Source: Megascapheus bottae (taxonomy: Eukaryota; Chordata; Mammalia; Rodentia; Geomyidae). Taken from it: DNA of 64,000 nucleotides. Below the pieces are notes generated by a model. The model did no database searches. It saw nothing but the letters and a program-made list of their open reading frames with translations, and was not told the origin of the DNA. Numbering within the stretch: the first letter of the stretch is position 1; every line of letters starts with the position of its first letter. The stretch is from assembly GCA_024803745.1 (NCBI GenBank), contig JANJXV010000154.1, positions 1,116,001-1,180,000 on the forward strand, written 5' to 3'. The position numbers were made by a program, and so were the translations under genes. Of this stretch, positions 9,552-20,955 are shown in pieces.

Positions 9552-11839
9552 TCTTTTTTTTTCATTTTTTTATTGTAATTAGTAAAAGGGTTAGATGATA
9601 TTTGCCAGATAGAAGGTGCATTAATTCACATACATTGATACCCTTTCACATGTCTTGGTACTCATTTCCCTCCAACCCCACACCCCCCACCCGTCTTGGT
9701 TTTCCCCCCTTCCCTATCAAATTTCAAATATCCAAATAGAAATAAATTCAATATATCAGATAACAAAGTGAGATACTATACCAATATGTGATAACCAAGG
9801 GACAGCACGCGATATGAGAGACAACATAGTACATTAAGGACAACAATCATTCATTATATGGCTTTTGTGTCAATATCCTGGAGGTCCTTTCTATTAGCTT
9901 CACATTATATGGTCTTATATATGGCCTTTTGCTCTATTGCCAATCTCTGCTAGTAGAGCCCAAGGTTTCTACTGATTATGACGAATGAGGGAAACCACTG
10001 AGCCTAAGTTCCTTTGAGTCTGGCTTACTTCACTTAATATGATTTGTTCTAAGTCTTTCCATTTCCTAACAAATGGGGCGATGTCATTCTTTCTGACAGC
10101 AGCATAGAATTCCATTGTGTACAAATACCACAACTTGTTGATCCACTCATCAACTGAGGGACATCTGGGTTGGTTCCATATCTATGCTATGGTGAATAGT
10201 GCTGCAATGAACATTGTTGTGCTAGTGGGTTTAGTAGGCCCTTGTTTCTGGATTGTTGGGTAAATGCCAAGTACTGGAATTGCTGGGTCATAGGGGAGTT
10301 GTATGTTTAGCGTTTTGAGGCACTGCCGCACTGCTTTCCATAGTGGTTGAACGAGTTTGCACTCCCACCAACAGTGTAGTAGTGATCCCTCCTGACCACA
10401 TCCCCTCCAGCATCTGTTGTCATTCGTTTTCCTGATCCTGTCCATTCTAACTGGAGTTAGGTGGAATCTTAGACTTGTTTTGATTTGCATTTCTTTTATG
10501 ACCAGAGATGTTGAGCATTTCTTCATGTGTCTATAGGCCATTTTTGTTTCTTCTTCAGAGAAGACTCTCTTTAATTATTTGGCCCATTTTGTAATGGGAT
10601 GGGTGTTACTTTGGAGGTTAGTTTTGGAGTGATTCAATTTTTAGAGTTGTTGATACATTTTAGATATGAGGCCTTGTTCCGTTGTTTGGGTGTTGAAGAT
10701 CTTCTCCCACTCTGTAGGCTTGCTGATTAGTTTACTAGCTATATCCGTTGCCATACAAAAGCTCTGCAGTTTAATGCAATCCCACTTATCCAGCCTTTCT
10801 CTGATTTGTTGTGATTCTTGGTCCTTATTAAGAAAGTTTCGACCTGTACCAAGGAGGCCTAGTGTATCTCCTATTCCTTCCTGTAAACTTTTCAGTGTGT
10901 CAGCTTTTACCTCCACGTCTTTGATCCATTTGGACTTAATTCTAGTGCAAGGGGACAAAGAAGGATCCAACTTTAGTTTTCTGCAGGTGTTTAACCAGTT
11001 CTGCCAGCACAACTTGTTGAAGAGGCTATCTTTCTTCCATTCTATTGTTTTTGGCTCCCTGGTCAAAGATTAGGTGGCCATAGGTCTGTGGTTTAATATC
11101 TGGGTCCGCAGTTCTACTCCATTGGACTTCAGGCCTGTTCTTGTGCCAGTACCAAGCTGTTTTGAGAATTATAGCTCTGTAATAGAGCCTTAAGTTTGGA
11201 ATTGAAATTCCTCCAGCGCTGTTCTTTCTGCTAAGAAGTGTTTTTGCTATACGGGGTCTTTTATTATTCCATATGAAATTTTGAATTGCCTCTTCTATGT
11301 CTTTAAAGAATGACATTGGGATGTTGATGGGTATTACATTGAGTTTGTAGATAGCCCTTGGCAAGATTGTCATTTTCACAATGTTGATTCTTCCAATCCA
11401 GGAGCATGGGAGGTTTTTCCATTTCCTTAGTTCTGCTTTAATTTCCTTTTTTAGGGCTTTAAAGTTTTCATCTAAACGGTCCTTTACATTCTTAGTTAAG
11501 CTAATTGCTAGGTACTTTATTTTCTTTGAGGCTATTGTGAAAGGATTTTCTTTCCTGATTATTGCCTCGTTCCTCTCAGTGTTGGCGTAAAGTAAGGCAG
11601 TTGATTTGTGAGGGTTGATTTTATGGCCTGCTACCCTTCCAAAGCTTTGAATCAGCTCAAGGAGCTTGGGAGTAGAGTCTATAGGATTCTTTAAATACAG
11701 AATCATGTCATCTGCAAAGAGGGATAGTTTTATTTCCTCTTTCCCTACTTGGATCCCCTTTATGCTTGCTTCTTGCCTTATTGCACTGCCTAGGAATTCT
11801 AGTACTATGTTAAAAAGGAGTGGAGGGAGTGGGCATCCT
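9552..11839 (-). mobile_element. LINE-1, 3' half, cut inside ORF2
   Basis: Begins with poly-T at about 9552 and runs through 3' UTR and ORF2 to 11839, where it stops in the reverse-transcriptase region. ORF2 pieces: 10182-10541, 10641-11066 and 11026-11706 (begins [20 protein letters not shown] just after the FADD position). It stops at the same point where arm B has an old L1 scrap (47461-47606), which suggests a fused, internally deleted element. Confidence 0.87.
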
Positions 11840-13118
11840 GAATGCTACCCCCTAGCACTTTAATGCAAAGCTTTGGTCTGTGGCATTTTAAGCACAATTC
11901 AATGCTCTGTTTTTTGCTGGTTAATTAGAGGTAAAAATCTTATGGAATGTATTGCGTGGCTGATTTTGAACTGGAATCCTCAGTTCTCAGCTTATCTTGA
12001 GTAGCTAGGATTACAGTACTTTTACAACATGTATGCTCATACACATTGCTTCTGATCCAAACACTCATTGTTCAATTTAACTAACAAGATGTGAGGAACG
12101 ATGATTGACTGTAATTTACTAGATGGGATTCTAGTGAGTATATATTTCCACTTCCACTCTGAAGCCAGGGAAATGTTTCTGGTACATGTTTCAACTATCT
12201 CCCAAAGAGGAAATAATATGTGAGGACGTTTGGTAGTATTTCAGATAGGAGATGGACTTTGGTGTTTGGAACCTGTTGGGCAGAGTGTATCAGCTGGGCT
12301 GTGATAACAGAGATGATGTTACAGACAGTAATATCTTCATCCCAGACAAACTTAATCCAGATCCTTGGATTTCAGGCCTTGAGTAGATAGAATTACAAGT
12401 GTGAGCTGCCACCACCACCTGGTTCATTTTGGAAACCTTAATTGCTTCTCATTTGTTCCTTTCCTTTTTTGGATGATTGATCTAAGCTGGCTGATTGTGC
12501 ATCACAATGAAGTGATTGGCCTCAGGAATTGCAAATATTTGTTTCATCAGCACGGAATGAATGAAGTTGATCTAAACCCAATAGTATTTTCCTTCTGATA
12601 AATAGGGAACTTACTTATATCATTTTTCCTTGCCTTTGCTTTCCCAAAGCAAGCAACATGTTTCTTAAAAACTATACTTCATGAGAATATTATAATTAGA
12701 AGCTATCTTCTGCACACTTCAGAATAGTACTTGCATTTATAAACTTATATTACAATATTAGGTAGAAGAATGGTGACTGTTAGTTTCATAACTACTTCAT
12801 ATGTTTTACTCTTTAAGGCTCATTAACTCAAGAAGGGATTAAATACATTTATATAATAGTAGAACATAGCTCCTGCTGATTTGATGTGTGTGCAGATGAT
12901 ACACAGATTTATTAGGATTACTCAAAAGTTTTCTTCAAATTTTCAGTAGTAGACTGCTATGCTAACTGGTAGGTGATAGTAATGATGCTGAAATTCTATG
13001 AATCAGCTATGAAGCAGAATTTCAGGGGAGAGTATTTGCTAGGGACTTAATTTCTAAGACGCATATCAAGAATATTGAACTATAACACCAAATGATGGAG
13101 GACTCAGCGTCACATTTT
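11840..13118. other. Unique flank with SINE scraps, no gene seen
   Basis: Paired with 47607-48881 in arm B. Two worn B1-ID fragments are recognisable (about 11873-12027 and 12352-12425, both minus strand). The rest is AT-rich with no open frame above 65 codons that reads like protein. Confidence 0.7.
11873..12027 (-). mobile_element. Old B1-ID SINE fragment
   Basis: Worn match to the B1-ID reverse consensus: tgctggttaattagaggtaa, gaactggaatcctcag and gagtagctaggattacag are still readable. Arm B counterpart at about 47640-47794. Confidence 0.65.
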
Positions 13119-13342
13119 GTTTGTTTTATGCAAGTCTTGGGACTTGAACCCAGGGCCTGGGAACTGTCCTTAAAAGTTTTTTTTTGCTTCAGGCTAGTGT
13201 TCTACCACTTTATCCACAGCTCCACTTCCAGATTTTTGGTAATGAACTGTAAATCAGAATATCATGCAATGTGTTTGGGCTGGATTCAAACCTGATTCTG
13301 TGTAGATAGGATTCCAAGTGTGAGCGCACAGAGCCTGGCTAG
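13119..13342 (-). mobile_element. B1-ID composite SINE
   Basis: Reverse copy: gggacttgaacccagggcctggg, ttcaggctagtgttctaccac, then gaacctgattctgtgtagatagg and tgtgagcgcacagagcctggct at the B1 end. Counterpart at 48882-49105. Confidence 0.8.
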
Positions 13343-13361
13343 TATCATTCATCATTCAAGT

Positions 13362-13582
13362 CATGGGACTGCAATTCTGCACCTGGGTCTTGTCACTGAG
13401 CTTTTCAGCTCAAGACTACTGCCCTATCCCTTGAGCCATAGGGCCACTTCTGGGTTTCTGGTGGTTAATTGGAGATAAGAGTCACATGGACTTCAGTGCC
13501 CAGGCTGACTTTGAACTGCTATCCTTGGATCCCAGCCTCTTGAGTAGCTACATTTACAAGTGTGAGCCACCATACCCGGCTA
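13362..13582 (-). mobile_element. B1-ID composite SINE
   Basis: Well preserved reverse copy with gcttttcagctcaagactac, ggtggttaattggagataagag, tgaactgctatccttgg and gtgagccaccatacccggct. It lies 20 bp after the previous SINE in the same orientation. Counterpart at 49125-49345. Confidence 0.85.
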
Positions 13583-14004
13583 AATTATTTTTTAAGTTAA
13601 TTTATTTTGTTAAGTCAATATATAGTTGGCATACGGTTACATAAGTAATGAACATATTTCTTAAGAAAATTGTTATCCCCTCCCTCATTTTTCTCTGTTT
13701 TCCTACCCTCAGCCCCCTCTCCACCCAGATTGTTCAGTTCATTTCCGTTTAGTGTCTTCCAAGTATCACTGTTCAATTGGTTCACCCTTTTTCCTTTGTT
13801 TTTTTTTTTTCCATTTTATTATACCCTCTCCATTCCCCAAATCACATAAACCTATGTACAAGACACAGGGTACCCGAATTCAACACAGTGACTACAGAGA
13901 ATAAAACTAAAGGGAAAAAGAAGAAAAGAGGTAAAAAGCAAAGAAAATGAAAGAACATCATACAGTACCTTAGAAGCAACAACACTGAAAAAACAAAACA
14001 TAAA

Positions 14005-14475
14005 CCTTGGGCTGAAAATGAAGCTTGCCTAGCATGTATGAAACCCTGGATTCCATTCCTCAGCACCACATAAACAAAAAACTGGAAGTGCCACTGTGAC
14101 TCAGCTGGTAGATTTCTAACGTTCAGCACAGAGTGTCTCCAAGTGACAAAAATCTGTCACATTTAAGTCAGTCTTCAAAACTTTGCTAGGAACCAGTTAT
14201 GTGATTTGGAATAAAGTCCAGTTTTCAAAAAATCACTAGCCAGGCGCTGGAGGGTCATAATTGTCATTCTACTAGCCAGGGAGAAGGTGATTCAAAGCCT
14301 TTGCAAGCAAAAAAAATGAAAACAAAAAAACTGTAAGATTCTACTCTCCGCTTATCCACCCAAAAACTAAGTGGAGTTGTGGCTAAAACTGGTACAGCAT
14401 TAGTCTTGAGGAAAAAGAACTAAGAGACCTTTCCCAGGTCCAAAGTTCAACCCCCGCCACCAAGAAACAAAAAAA
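14005..14475 (+). mobile_element. Cluster of three SINE pieces
   Basis: About 14005-14155 is an ID-type copy (gcttgcctagcatgtatgaaaccc, gattccattcctcagcaccac). About 14235-14320 is the B1 half of a B1-ID copy (agccaggcgctggagggtcat). About 14340-14475 is an ID right half ending in an A-rich tract. All are plus strand. Counterparts at about 49769-50235. Confidence 0.7.
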
Positions 14476-14479
14476 GGAG

Positions 14480-15285
14480 TCCAGATACCTTAGTTTAAAA
14501 TGTATATCTGGATATCTTAGTAGATTTTTCTGATCTTTCCTCATTCATCTGATGGAACCACATAATCTTGATCCTGATCTGACTAAGAGCCTGCATTGTG
14601 CTTAATAAATTCATTCCACATATTCCAGTAGAAACTGGACAGCTAACAGCCACTTACCAATGCTTTATTCTATGTTTAGGCCAGTATGTCTTCATACCAT
14701 CTACACAGTCAGCTATATCATCTTTCCAGAAGTATCATTGAGTGTAGAACACTCAGAACTAAAATAATTGCATAAAGATGTAATAAAAACCCTTGATTCA
14801 TTAAGAAAATTTCTGTACCACTTAGAGCAAGTACATTAGTGGTATTTACCTCTAGCCTCTTTTTTAAAAAATTTATTAACATTGAATTTTACATCATATT
14901 TCAAATGTCATGTTTAACCAACAAGTATTCAAGAAGGGAATCGCTATACAATCACTGGCACATAGATTTTAGAATATAGTAAAAATTAAGCTGAGTCTTT
15001 GTATGTCATAGATACAGATTAATCTATAATAAAACACATGTCTATAGAGTGTATAGTCTATCCTAGATTTTTATGTCTATGTAGTTATGTTTATATCTCC
15101 AAAATTATGTCCAGAACTTTGGGTATCAACTATTCAATCATCGCTCTACTACTGTTTGAAACTAATATCCATATATTAAGGATATCATGTACCTTTTGTT
15201 CCTTGGTCTTGACTTATCTCACTCAACAGGATTCACTCTAATTTCATCCACTACCCCAAAAATGCCATTATTATTTTTTTCTGTG
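14480..15285. other. AT-rich single-copy-like stretch, nothing recognised
   Basis: No repeat or coding similarity that I can name. Conserved in arm B at about 50245-51050. Confidence 0.6.
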
Positions 15286-15785
15286 CAGATCTTCTTTTTA
15301 TGTATTTATATTTATTGTAATTTATAGAAGGGTTACATTATATTCACCAGATAGAAGGTGCATTACTTCTCAAACTTTGATACCCCATGTAATGATATGG
15401 TCCCCATTTCCCTTCCCCTACCCCCATTCATGTTCATTTCCCCCCTTCCCTATCCAATTTCAAATAACCAATTAGGCACATATGAAATATATCAGAAAAC
15501 AAGGTGAAATATTGTAACAATATGATATAACCAAGGGATAGCAAAAGAGATAAGAGATCACATAGTTCATTAAGGACAACAATCACTCATTATATGAGTT
15601 TTGTTTCTTTATCTTGGAGGTCCTTACATTTAGTGTCATACTATTTGTCACGATGTCTCTAGATTTTGTTCTATTGTAAATCTCTGGTAGCAGAGCCCAA
15701 GGTTTCTATTGAATTTGACAAATGAGGGGGACTCTTGGGCCTATGTTCCTTTGAGTTTGGCTTACTTCACTTAATATGATTTTTT
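15286..15785 (-). mobile_element. LINE-1 3' end fragment (older subfamily)
   Basis: Starts tttattgtaatttatagaag, then caccagatagaaggtgcatta and the C-rich tract near 15418-15447, as in the 3' UTR of the L1 at 2137-8183 but more diverged. It ends at gcttacttcacttaatatgat, near the ORF2 stop. Counterpart at 51052-51551. Confidence 0.82.
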
Positions 15786-15852
15786 TCCTTTTCATCCACT
15801 TCCCCGAAAATGCCATTATTTTATCTAGTCGGTTGGCTGTATATCATTCCAT

Positions 15853-15858
15853 TGTGTG

Positions 15859-15906
<48 letters not shown>
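15853..15906. repeat. (TG)n microsatellite
   Basis: About 54 bases of TG with one CG interruption. The arm B counterpart (51619-51690) is about 72 bases; this difference accounts for the step in the arm offset here. Confidence 0.97.
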
Positions 15907-15907
<1 letters not shown>

Positions 15908-15984
15908 CACATTTTTTGTAGTAGGGCATCTGGTTGTTTCCATCATCCAACCTCATTTTCTACAGATATTTTGATAGTCTCTTT

Positions 15985-17112
15985 TTTATTTTCAGGGTAA
16001 TGTATAGAGGGGTTACGATTACATTTACAGGTAGTGGACTGCATTACTTCTCACACATTTATTCCACTCCACATGTTTTTGTCCCCAGTTCCCTCTCCCC
16101 TCCCCTTCCCAATCATCTTGTTTCCCCCCTTCCCTTTCCTATTTGACATAAACAAATAAACATATATACAATATGCCAAGGAAAAATCAGATACAGTAAC
16201 AATCTGACATTAACCAAAGGGCAAAATAAGAGATGAGAAATAACATAGTAGATTAAGGACAAAAATCACACAAGATTAAGAGCAACGATGACACAAGGTA
16301 TAGCTCTTGTTCCCATATCCTAGAGATCCTTTCATTTAGTCTCATCCTATATGACCTTATATACCTAGGTTTTTGAGTTATTGTAATCCTCTGCTAGGAG
16401 AGTCCTAGATGTGAACTAATTATTACAAATGAGGGAAACCATTGAGCTTATGTTTCTTTGGGTCTGGCTGCTTCACTTAATATGAATTTTTCCAGGTCTT
16501 TCCATTTCCTTACAAATGGGGCGATGTCATTCATTCTGATGGCAGCATAGCATTCCATTGTGTATAAGTACCACATCTTCTTGATTCAGTCATCTACTGA
16601 GTGGCATCTGGGTTGGTTTCATATCTTTGCTATGGTAAATAGTGCTGCAATGAGCATCATTGTGCTAGTGGCTTTAGTATGTCCTTTTTTCTGGACAATT
16701 GGGTAGATGCCAAGTAGTGGATTTGCTGGATCATAGGGGAGCTCTATGTTCAGTCTTTTGAGGAACCACCACACTGCTTTCCCTAGTGGTTGAACGAGTT
16801 TATACTCACACCAACAGTGTAGGTGTGATTCCACCTGGTCACTTCCCCACCAGTATCTCTTATTAGATTTTTTGATAATGGCCATTCTGACTGGAGTCAG
16901 GTGGAATCTCAAAGTTGTTTTGATTTTCATTTCCCTTATTGCTAGAGATATGGAGCATTTCTTCATGTGTCTAAAGCCCATTTTAATTTTTTCTTCAGAG
17001 AATACTCTTTTAAGTCTTTAGCCCACCTTTTAATAGGATGGTTGTTTCTTTGAAGATTTGTTTGGGAGAGATTCATTTTTTTCAGCTATAGATATATTTT
17101 AGATAACTACAT
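15985..17112 (-). mobile_element. LINE-1 3' end with ORF2 carboxyl remnant
   Basis: Second diverged L1 3' end, starting tattttcagggtaatgtatagagg. The 120-codon frame 16619-16981 (minus) encodes the ORF2 cysteine-rich tail (RYWWGSDQVESHLHCWCEYK, NIELPYDPANPLLGIYP). It ends at about 17112 inside ORF2. Counterpart at 51774-52897. Confidence 0.85.
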
Positions 17113-17139
17113 ATATTTTTGTAGAAAAAAGAATGGAAG

Positions 17140-17482
17140 TCATCATGCTGGCTCACAACTTAATTTCAGCTACTTAGGAGGCTCAGGGCTTAGGATCACA
17201 GGTCAAAGCCAACCAGGGCCCTACAGTGTGTGAGATCAAACTCTGTGAACATACAATGACTGTAAGAGGAATCTCACTGCCTGGGAATGTAGCCTAATGG
17301 TAGAGTGCTCACCTAGAATGCATGAAGACCTAGGTTCTATTCACCGGTACCGCATATTCAGAAAAAAGCTAGAAGTGGCGCTGTGTTTCAAGAGGCAGAG
17401 CACTCACCTTGGGCAAGCGAGTCCAATGAAAATGTCTAGGCCCTGAGTCCAAGCCGTAGGACTGGCAAAAAGAAAAAAAAGA
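17140..17482 (+). mobile_element. B1 half followed by ID-type SINE
   Basis: About 17140-17260 is a B1-like left part (ggctcacaacttaatttcagctac, cttaggatcacaggtcaaagcc). About 17280-17482 is an ID-type copy with A box tagcctaatggtagagtgc, B box ggttctattca, and an A-rich end. Counterparts at 52926-53268. Confidence 0.8.
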
Positions 17483-17579
17483 GCAATCTTACTTAAGTAA
17501 CAAGGAATGTACCCTATATTTATACAGACTGAAAAATTCATTAAGAAATTAGAAAATATGTATAAAGTGCATAATTTCT

Positions 17580-17700
17580 TTGGTGTGTTGGCACTGGGTC
17601 TTCAACTGAGTGCTTCAGCTCTATCCCTGACCTTTTCTGCTCAAGGCTAGCACTCTACCAATGCAGCCCCAAATCAACTATCTTCAACTGAGATATAAGC
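17580..17700 (-). mobile_element. SINE fragment (B1-ID right part)
   Basis: Partial reverse copy: gggtcttcaactgagtgcttcagctc and ctgctcaaggctagcactctacca. Counterpart at about 53367-53487. Confidence 0.65.
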
Positions 17701-17879
17701 GATGAATATTTCATGGTGCTTCATGAAAAACATTTTTATAAATTGAAACTTTCAACACAGTCTTATTTTAGTATGAATGTTGAGATGTTAAGAGACAGAA
17801 AAAGTGAAATGTTTCCTGATCGCCATAGAGAAGAGACTCAGCAGAACCACTGTGGTCTGCAGGCTTCTTTGTGAGTTTT

Positions 17880-18103
17880 GTTTGCTTGTTTGATTTTTGT
17901 CAATTGTGGGGCTTGAACTCTGGGCCTGGGCACTGTCCCTGAGCTCTTCAGCTCAAGGCTAGTGCTTTAATGTGTGAGCCACAGTGCCACTTCTGGTTTT
18001 TCTGGCAGTTAACTGGGTACTTTGGCTGGCTTTAAACTTTGATTCTCAGATCTTAGCCTCCTGAGTAGCTAAGATTATAGGTGTGAGGTACCATCACCAG
18101 GCT
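17880..18103 (-). mobile_element. B1-ID composite SINE
   Basis: Reverse copy running from gtggggcttgaactctgggcctggg through gagccacagtgccacttctgg to cctgagtagctaagattataggtgtgag. Counterpart at 53667-53890. Confidence 0.87.
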
Positions 18104-18459
18104 GCTGCTCTGTTACTATGCAGGTTCTGGATCAAGAACTTCAAGTTCTTACTTCAATTTTTTCTTCTCTTGCCTGAAACTCTGCCATTTGAACGAAGCC
18201 CCAGTTCCTGGTCTTTGTTGGTTAATGAGAGATATTATGATTTTCTAATATTCAGAGGAATGATTATAAAACCCAGCATTTTACTTACTTGAATAAATTA
18301 AGAGACAGGACCTAGTGAGATGGAAAACAAATTTTTTTTCAAGTTGCTATCCTGTTCTAATGCATACTCTGGCTATTTTGCTTACACACAAATATGTATT
18401 TTACCAATTTCTACTCTATTTTTGCTTAGGTTAAAACCACCACTGCCATTTCATTGATT

Positions 18460-18735
18460 TTGTTGTTGTTGTTTGCGGTGCTTGAACTCTGTACCTGGGC
18501 TGTTCCTCAGATCTTGAGTTCAATGCCAGTGCTCTACTACTTTTGATTTGGCCAGTCCTGGCCTTGAACTCAGGGACTGAGCACTGTCCTTATATTTTCT
18601 CAAGGCTAGGGCTCTACCACTTCAGCCTCAGCACCACTTCCAGCATTTTTCTAAGAATGTGATATTGAGGAATTGAACCCAGGTCTTCGTGCATGCTAGG
18701 CAAGCACTCTACCACTAGGCCAAACTCCCAGCCCA
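18460..18735 (-). mobile_element. SINE fragment plus ID-type SINE
   Basis: About 18460-18545 is a partial copy interrupted by a fuller ID-type element at about 18546-18735 (gaactcagggactgagcactgtcc ... ggcaagcactctaccactaggcc). Counterpart at 54248-54523. Confidence 0.78.
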
Positions 18736-18774
18736 AAATTATTCATCATTACTATTAGCTATCTTCTTTTTTTT

Positions 18775-19005
18775 ATTATTGATTCGTCATGTTGCTTGGA
18801 CTTTGGGCCTGGACTGTCCCTGACCTCTTCAGCTCAAGGCTAGCGCTCTTCCTCTACAGCTCCATTTTTGGTTTCTGGTAGTTAATTGGTGATGTAAGTC
18901 TCACAAACATATGTGTCCAGGCTGGCTTTGGGCCTTGAACCAAGATCCTCCAATCTCAGCCTCCATAGTAGGTAGAATTACACGCTTCAGCCAGCAGTGC
19001 CTGAC
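18775..19005 (-). mobile_element. B1-ID composite SINE
   Basis: Reverse copy: ctcttcagctcaaggctagcgctctt, ggtttctggtagttaattggtgatg and cagcctccatagtaggtag. Counterpart at 54563-54793. Confidence 0.82.
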
Positions 19006-19014
19006 TGTTTGATG

Positions 19015-19120
19015 TCTCTGTCTCTGTCTCTCTGTCTGTCTGTCTCTGTCTGTCTGCCTGTCTGTCTCTCTGTCTCTCTGTCTCTCTGTCTCTCTCTGTC
19101 TCTGTCTCTCTCTGTCTCTG

Positions 19121-19189
<69 letters not shown>

Positions 19190-19192
19190 TTT
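19015..19192. repeat. (TCTG)n/(TC)n microsatellite
   Basis: Mixed TCTG and TCTC units passing into pure (TC)n. The arm B copy (54803-55000) has a different interior pattern and is about 20 bases longer. Apparent Ser/Leu-rich open frames here are translations of this repeat. Confidence 0.97.
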
Positions 19193-19194
19193 GG

Positions 19195-19490
19195 TTGTAA
19201 GACTTTAATTGTGCACCTGGGCAGTGTCCCTGGGCTCTTCAGCTCAAGGCTACAACCTTAAACACCTTGAGCCACATTGTCACTTCTGGTTTTCTGGTGC
19301 TTAAGTGGAAGTAACAGTTTCATGGACTTTAGTGTCTGGCCTGGCTTTGAACTGTGATCCTCAGAACCCAACCTTCTGAGATCATTTCCAGCTTTTTTTT
19401 AGTGTAAGTGGTACAGAGTAATTGAACACAGGGCTTTGTGCATACTAGGCAAGCAAACTACCACTAGTGTGCACTCCAGCCTTAGATAAG
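19195..19490 (-). mobile_element. B1-ID SINE plus ID fragment
   Basis: About 19195-19385 is a reverse B1-ID copy (ctgggctcttcagctcaaggctacaacc, ggttttctggtgcttaagtggaag). About 19385-19490 is an ID left half (gggctttgtgcatactaggcaagc). Counterparts at 55003-55300. Confidence 0.78.
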
Positions 19491-19514
19491 GGCTTTCTTT
19501 TTCTTTTTCTTTTT

Positions 19515-19850
19515 TTCACTCATGGGGCTTGAACTCTGGGCCTGGATGTTTACCTTAAGCTCTTCAGCTCAAGGCAAGAGCTCTACCACTTGAGGCACAT
19601 TGTCATTTTGAATTTTCTGGATTATTTGGAAATAAGAGTCTCACAGATTTTTATGCCTGGGCCGTCTTTGAACCTCGATCCTCCAGGGTAGCTAGGATTA
19701 CCAGAGTGAGCCACCAGTCACGGGCATTAAATTATTATTTTTTGCATGTCCTATGGCTTCAACTCATGGCCAGAGCACTATCCTAGGGCTTGCTCAAGGA
19801 TAGCACTTTACTTCAGCCAGCCAACTCCCGGTCCAAATAGGCCACTCTTG
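19515..19850 (-). mobile_element. B1-ID SINE plus adjacent fragment
   Basis: About 19515-19730 is a reverse B1-ID copy (catggggcttgaactctgggcctgg ... gtgagccaccagtcacgggc). About 19735-19850 is another partial copy. Counterparts at 55324-55660. Confidence 0.78.
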
Positions 19851-19974
19851 AAGCTAGAATTACAGAGATCGGCCATAATACTGGCATGTTGTTATCTAAG
19901 TATATAATTTTTCTTCTATTTTTGATGGCTTTTCCTTAGTGTACATATTTCCTACATATTTTATGGAAAACTTC

Positions 19975-20190
19975 CTTCCCACTGGGGCCATAAGTTAAGC
20001 CTAGTGGAAGCGTTCTTGCCGAGCATGAATGAAGACCCAAGTTCAATTCCTCAGCACAACATTGATAAAAAAAGATAAAAGTGGTGCTGTGGCACATGTG
20101 ATAGAACTTGCGCCTTAAGAATAAACAAAAACAAAAACAAGGATCGTGCTCAGGTCCTGAGTCTAAGCCCAGTACTGGCAAAAAAAAATT
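19975..20190 (+). mobile_element. ID-type dimer SINE
   Basis: Forward copy: taagcctagtggaagcgttcttgccgagcatgaatgaagaccc, gttcaattcctcagcac, then the second half ending ctgagtctaagcccagtactggcaaaaaaaa. Counterpart at 55785-56000. Confidence 0.82.
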
Positions 20191-20759
20191 CTGCCCAAAG
20201 TAGACATTTAAACTTATTGTACTTTTCAAAAAATTTGTTGTTCAAGGTGATATACAAAGAGATTGCTGTTACATATGTAATGAGTACATTTCTTGTAAAC
20301 ACTGTTACCCCCTCCCCCGTTTTCTCTTTCCCTTCCCCCCAAGTCATAAATTTCATTTACAACAAATATATATGTATTTTCATTCCTGAAAAAAATAGTT
20401 TAAAATGTGTTCAAATAAATGATGTAGGTTGATATATTTATCAAAATGGATTACTTGAACTCTAAAATAAACATTCTAAGTAATTTTTCTCATAAAATTG
20501 TAGTAATGCTATAAAACTAATATAAAAGGAATTTTAGTTATTAATTTCTTATGTTTTACCTTTAACATTATTACACTAAGCATACTGTTTATGGTATTAA
20601 TACAGACAGCATGAAATATGATTATGTAAAAAAATTAAATGATTAAAAATAGTAAGGTTGGGGGCCAGTAGTTTGGCTTGGTGGCACACACCCTGGACTG
20701 GCAAAAAAGAAGTAGCGTTAGATAAAACAGATTTATTTCCAAATGTGTGGAAAATGGTA

Positions 20760-20955
20760 TGATTTCTTGTTTGGCTAGTCCTGGGCTTGACCTGAGAGAC
20801 CAGGAACTGTCCTTGGCCACATTTGTTCAAGGGTGGCACTCTTACACCTGAGCAACAGTGCCCCATCTGCTTTTTCTGTGTATGCAGTGTTGAAGAATTG
20901 AATCAAGGTCTTCTTGTATACTAGGCGAGCACTCTACAACTAGGCAACATTAAAA
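20760..20955 (-). mobile_element. ID-type dimer SINE
   Basis: Reverse copy: tagtcctgggcttgacctgagagacc through actaggcgagcactctacaactaggc. Counterpart at 56567-56765. Confidence 0.8.

Larger units (their letters stand above)
7423..11839. repeat. Tandem-array unit 2 (L1 5' end + block + L1 3' half)
   Basis: Second copy of 1-4423. It starts inside L1 ORF1 and crosses the L1 5' leader (to about 8183) and the 1.37-kb block (8184-9550). It then enters a second L1 at its poly-T end (about 9552) and stops inside ORF2 at 11839, where unique flank begins with gaatgctacc. Confidence 0.88.

Noticed and set aside
15776..16000. Cys/Val repeat frames over the TG tract (also 51542-51778)
   Set aside because: Pure microsatellite translation.
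18997..19200. Ser/Leu-rich open frames (also 54785-55069, and a Glu/Arg-rich frame at 31947-32225)
   Set aside because: They are translations of (TC)n and (TCTG)n repeats; the frames exist in any phase of the repeat.
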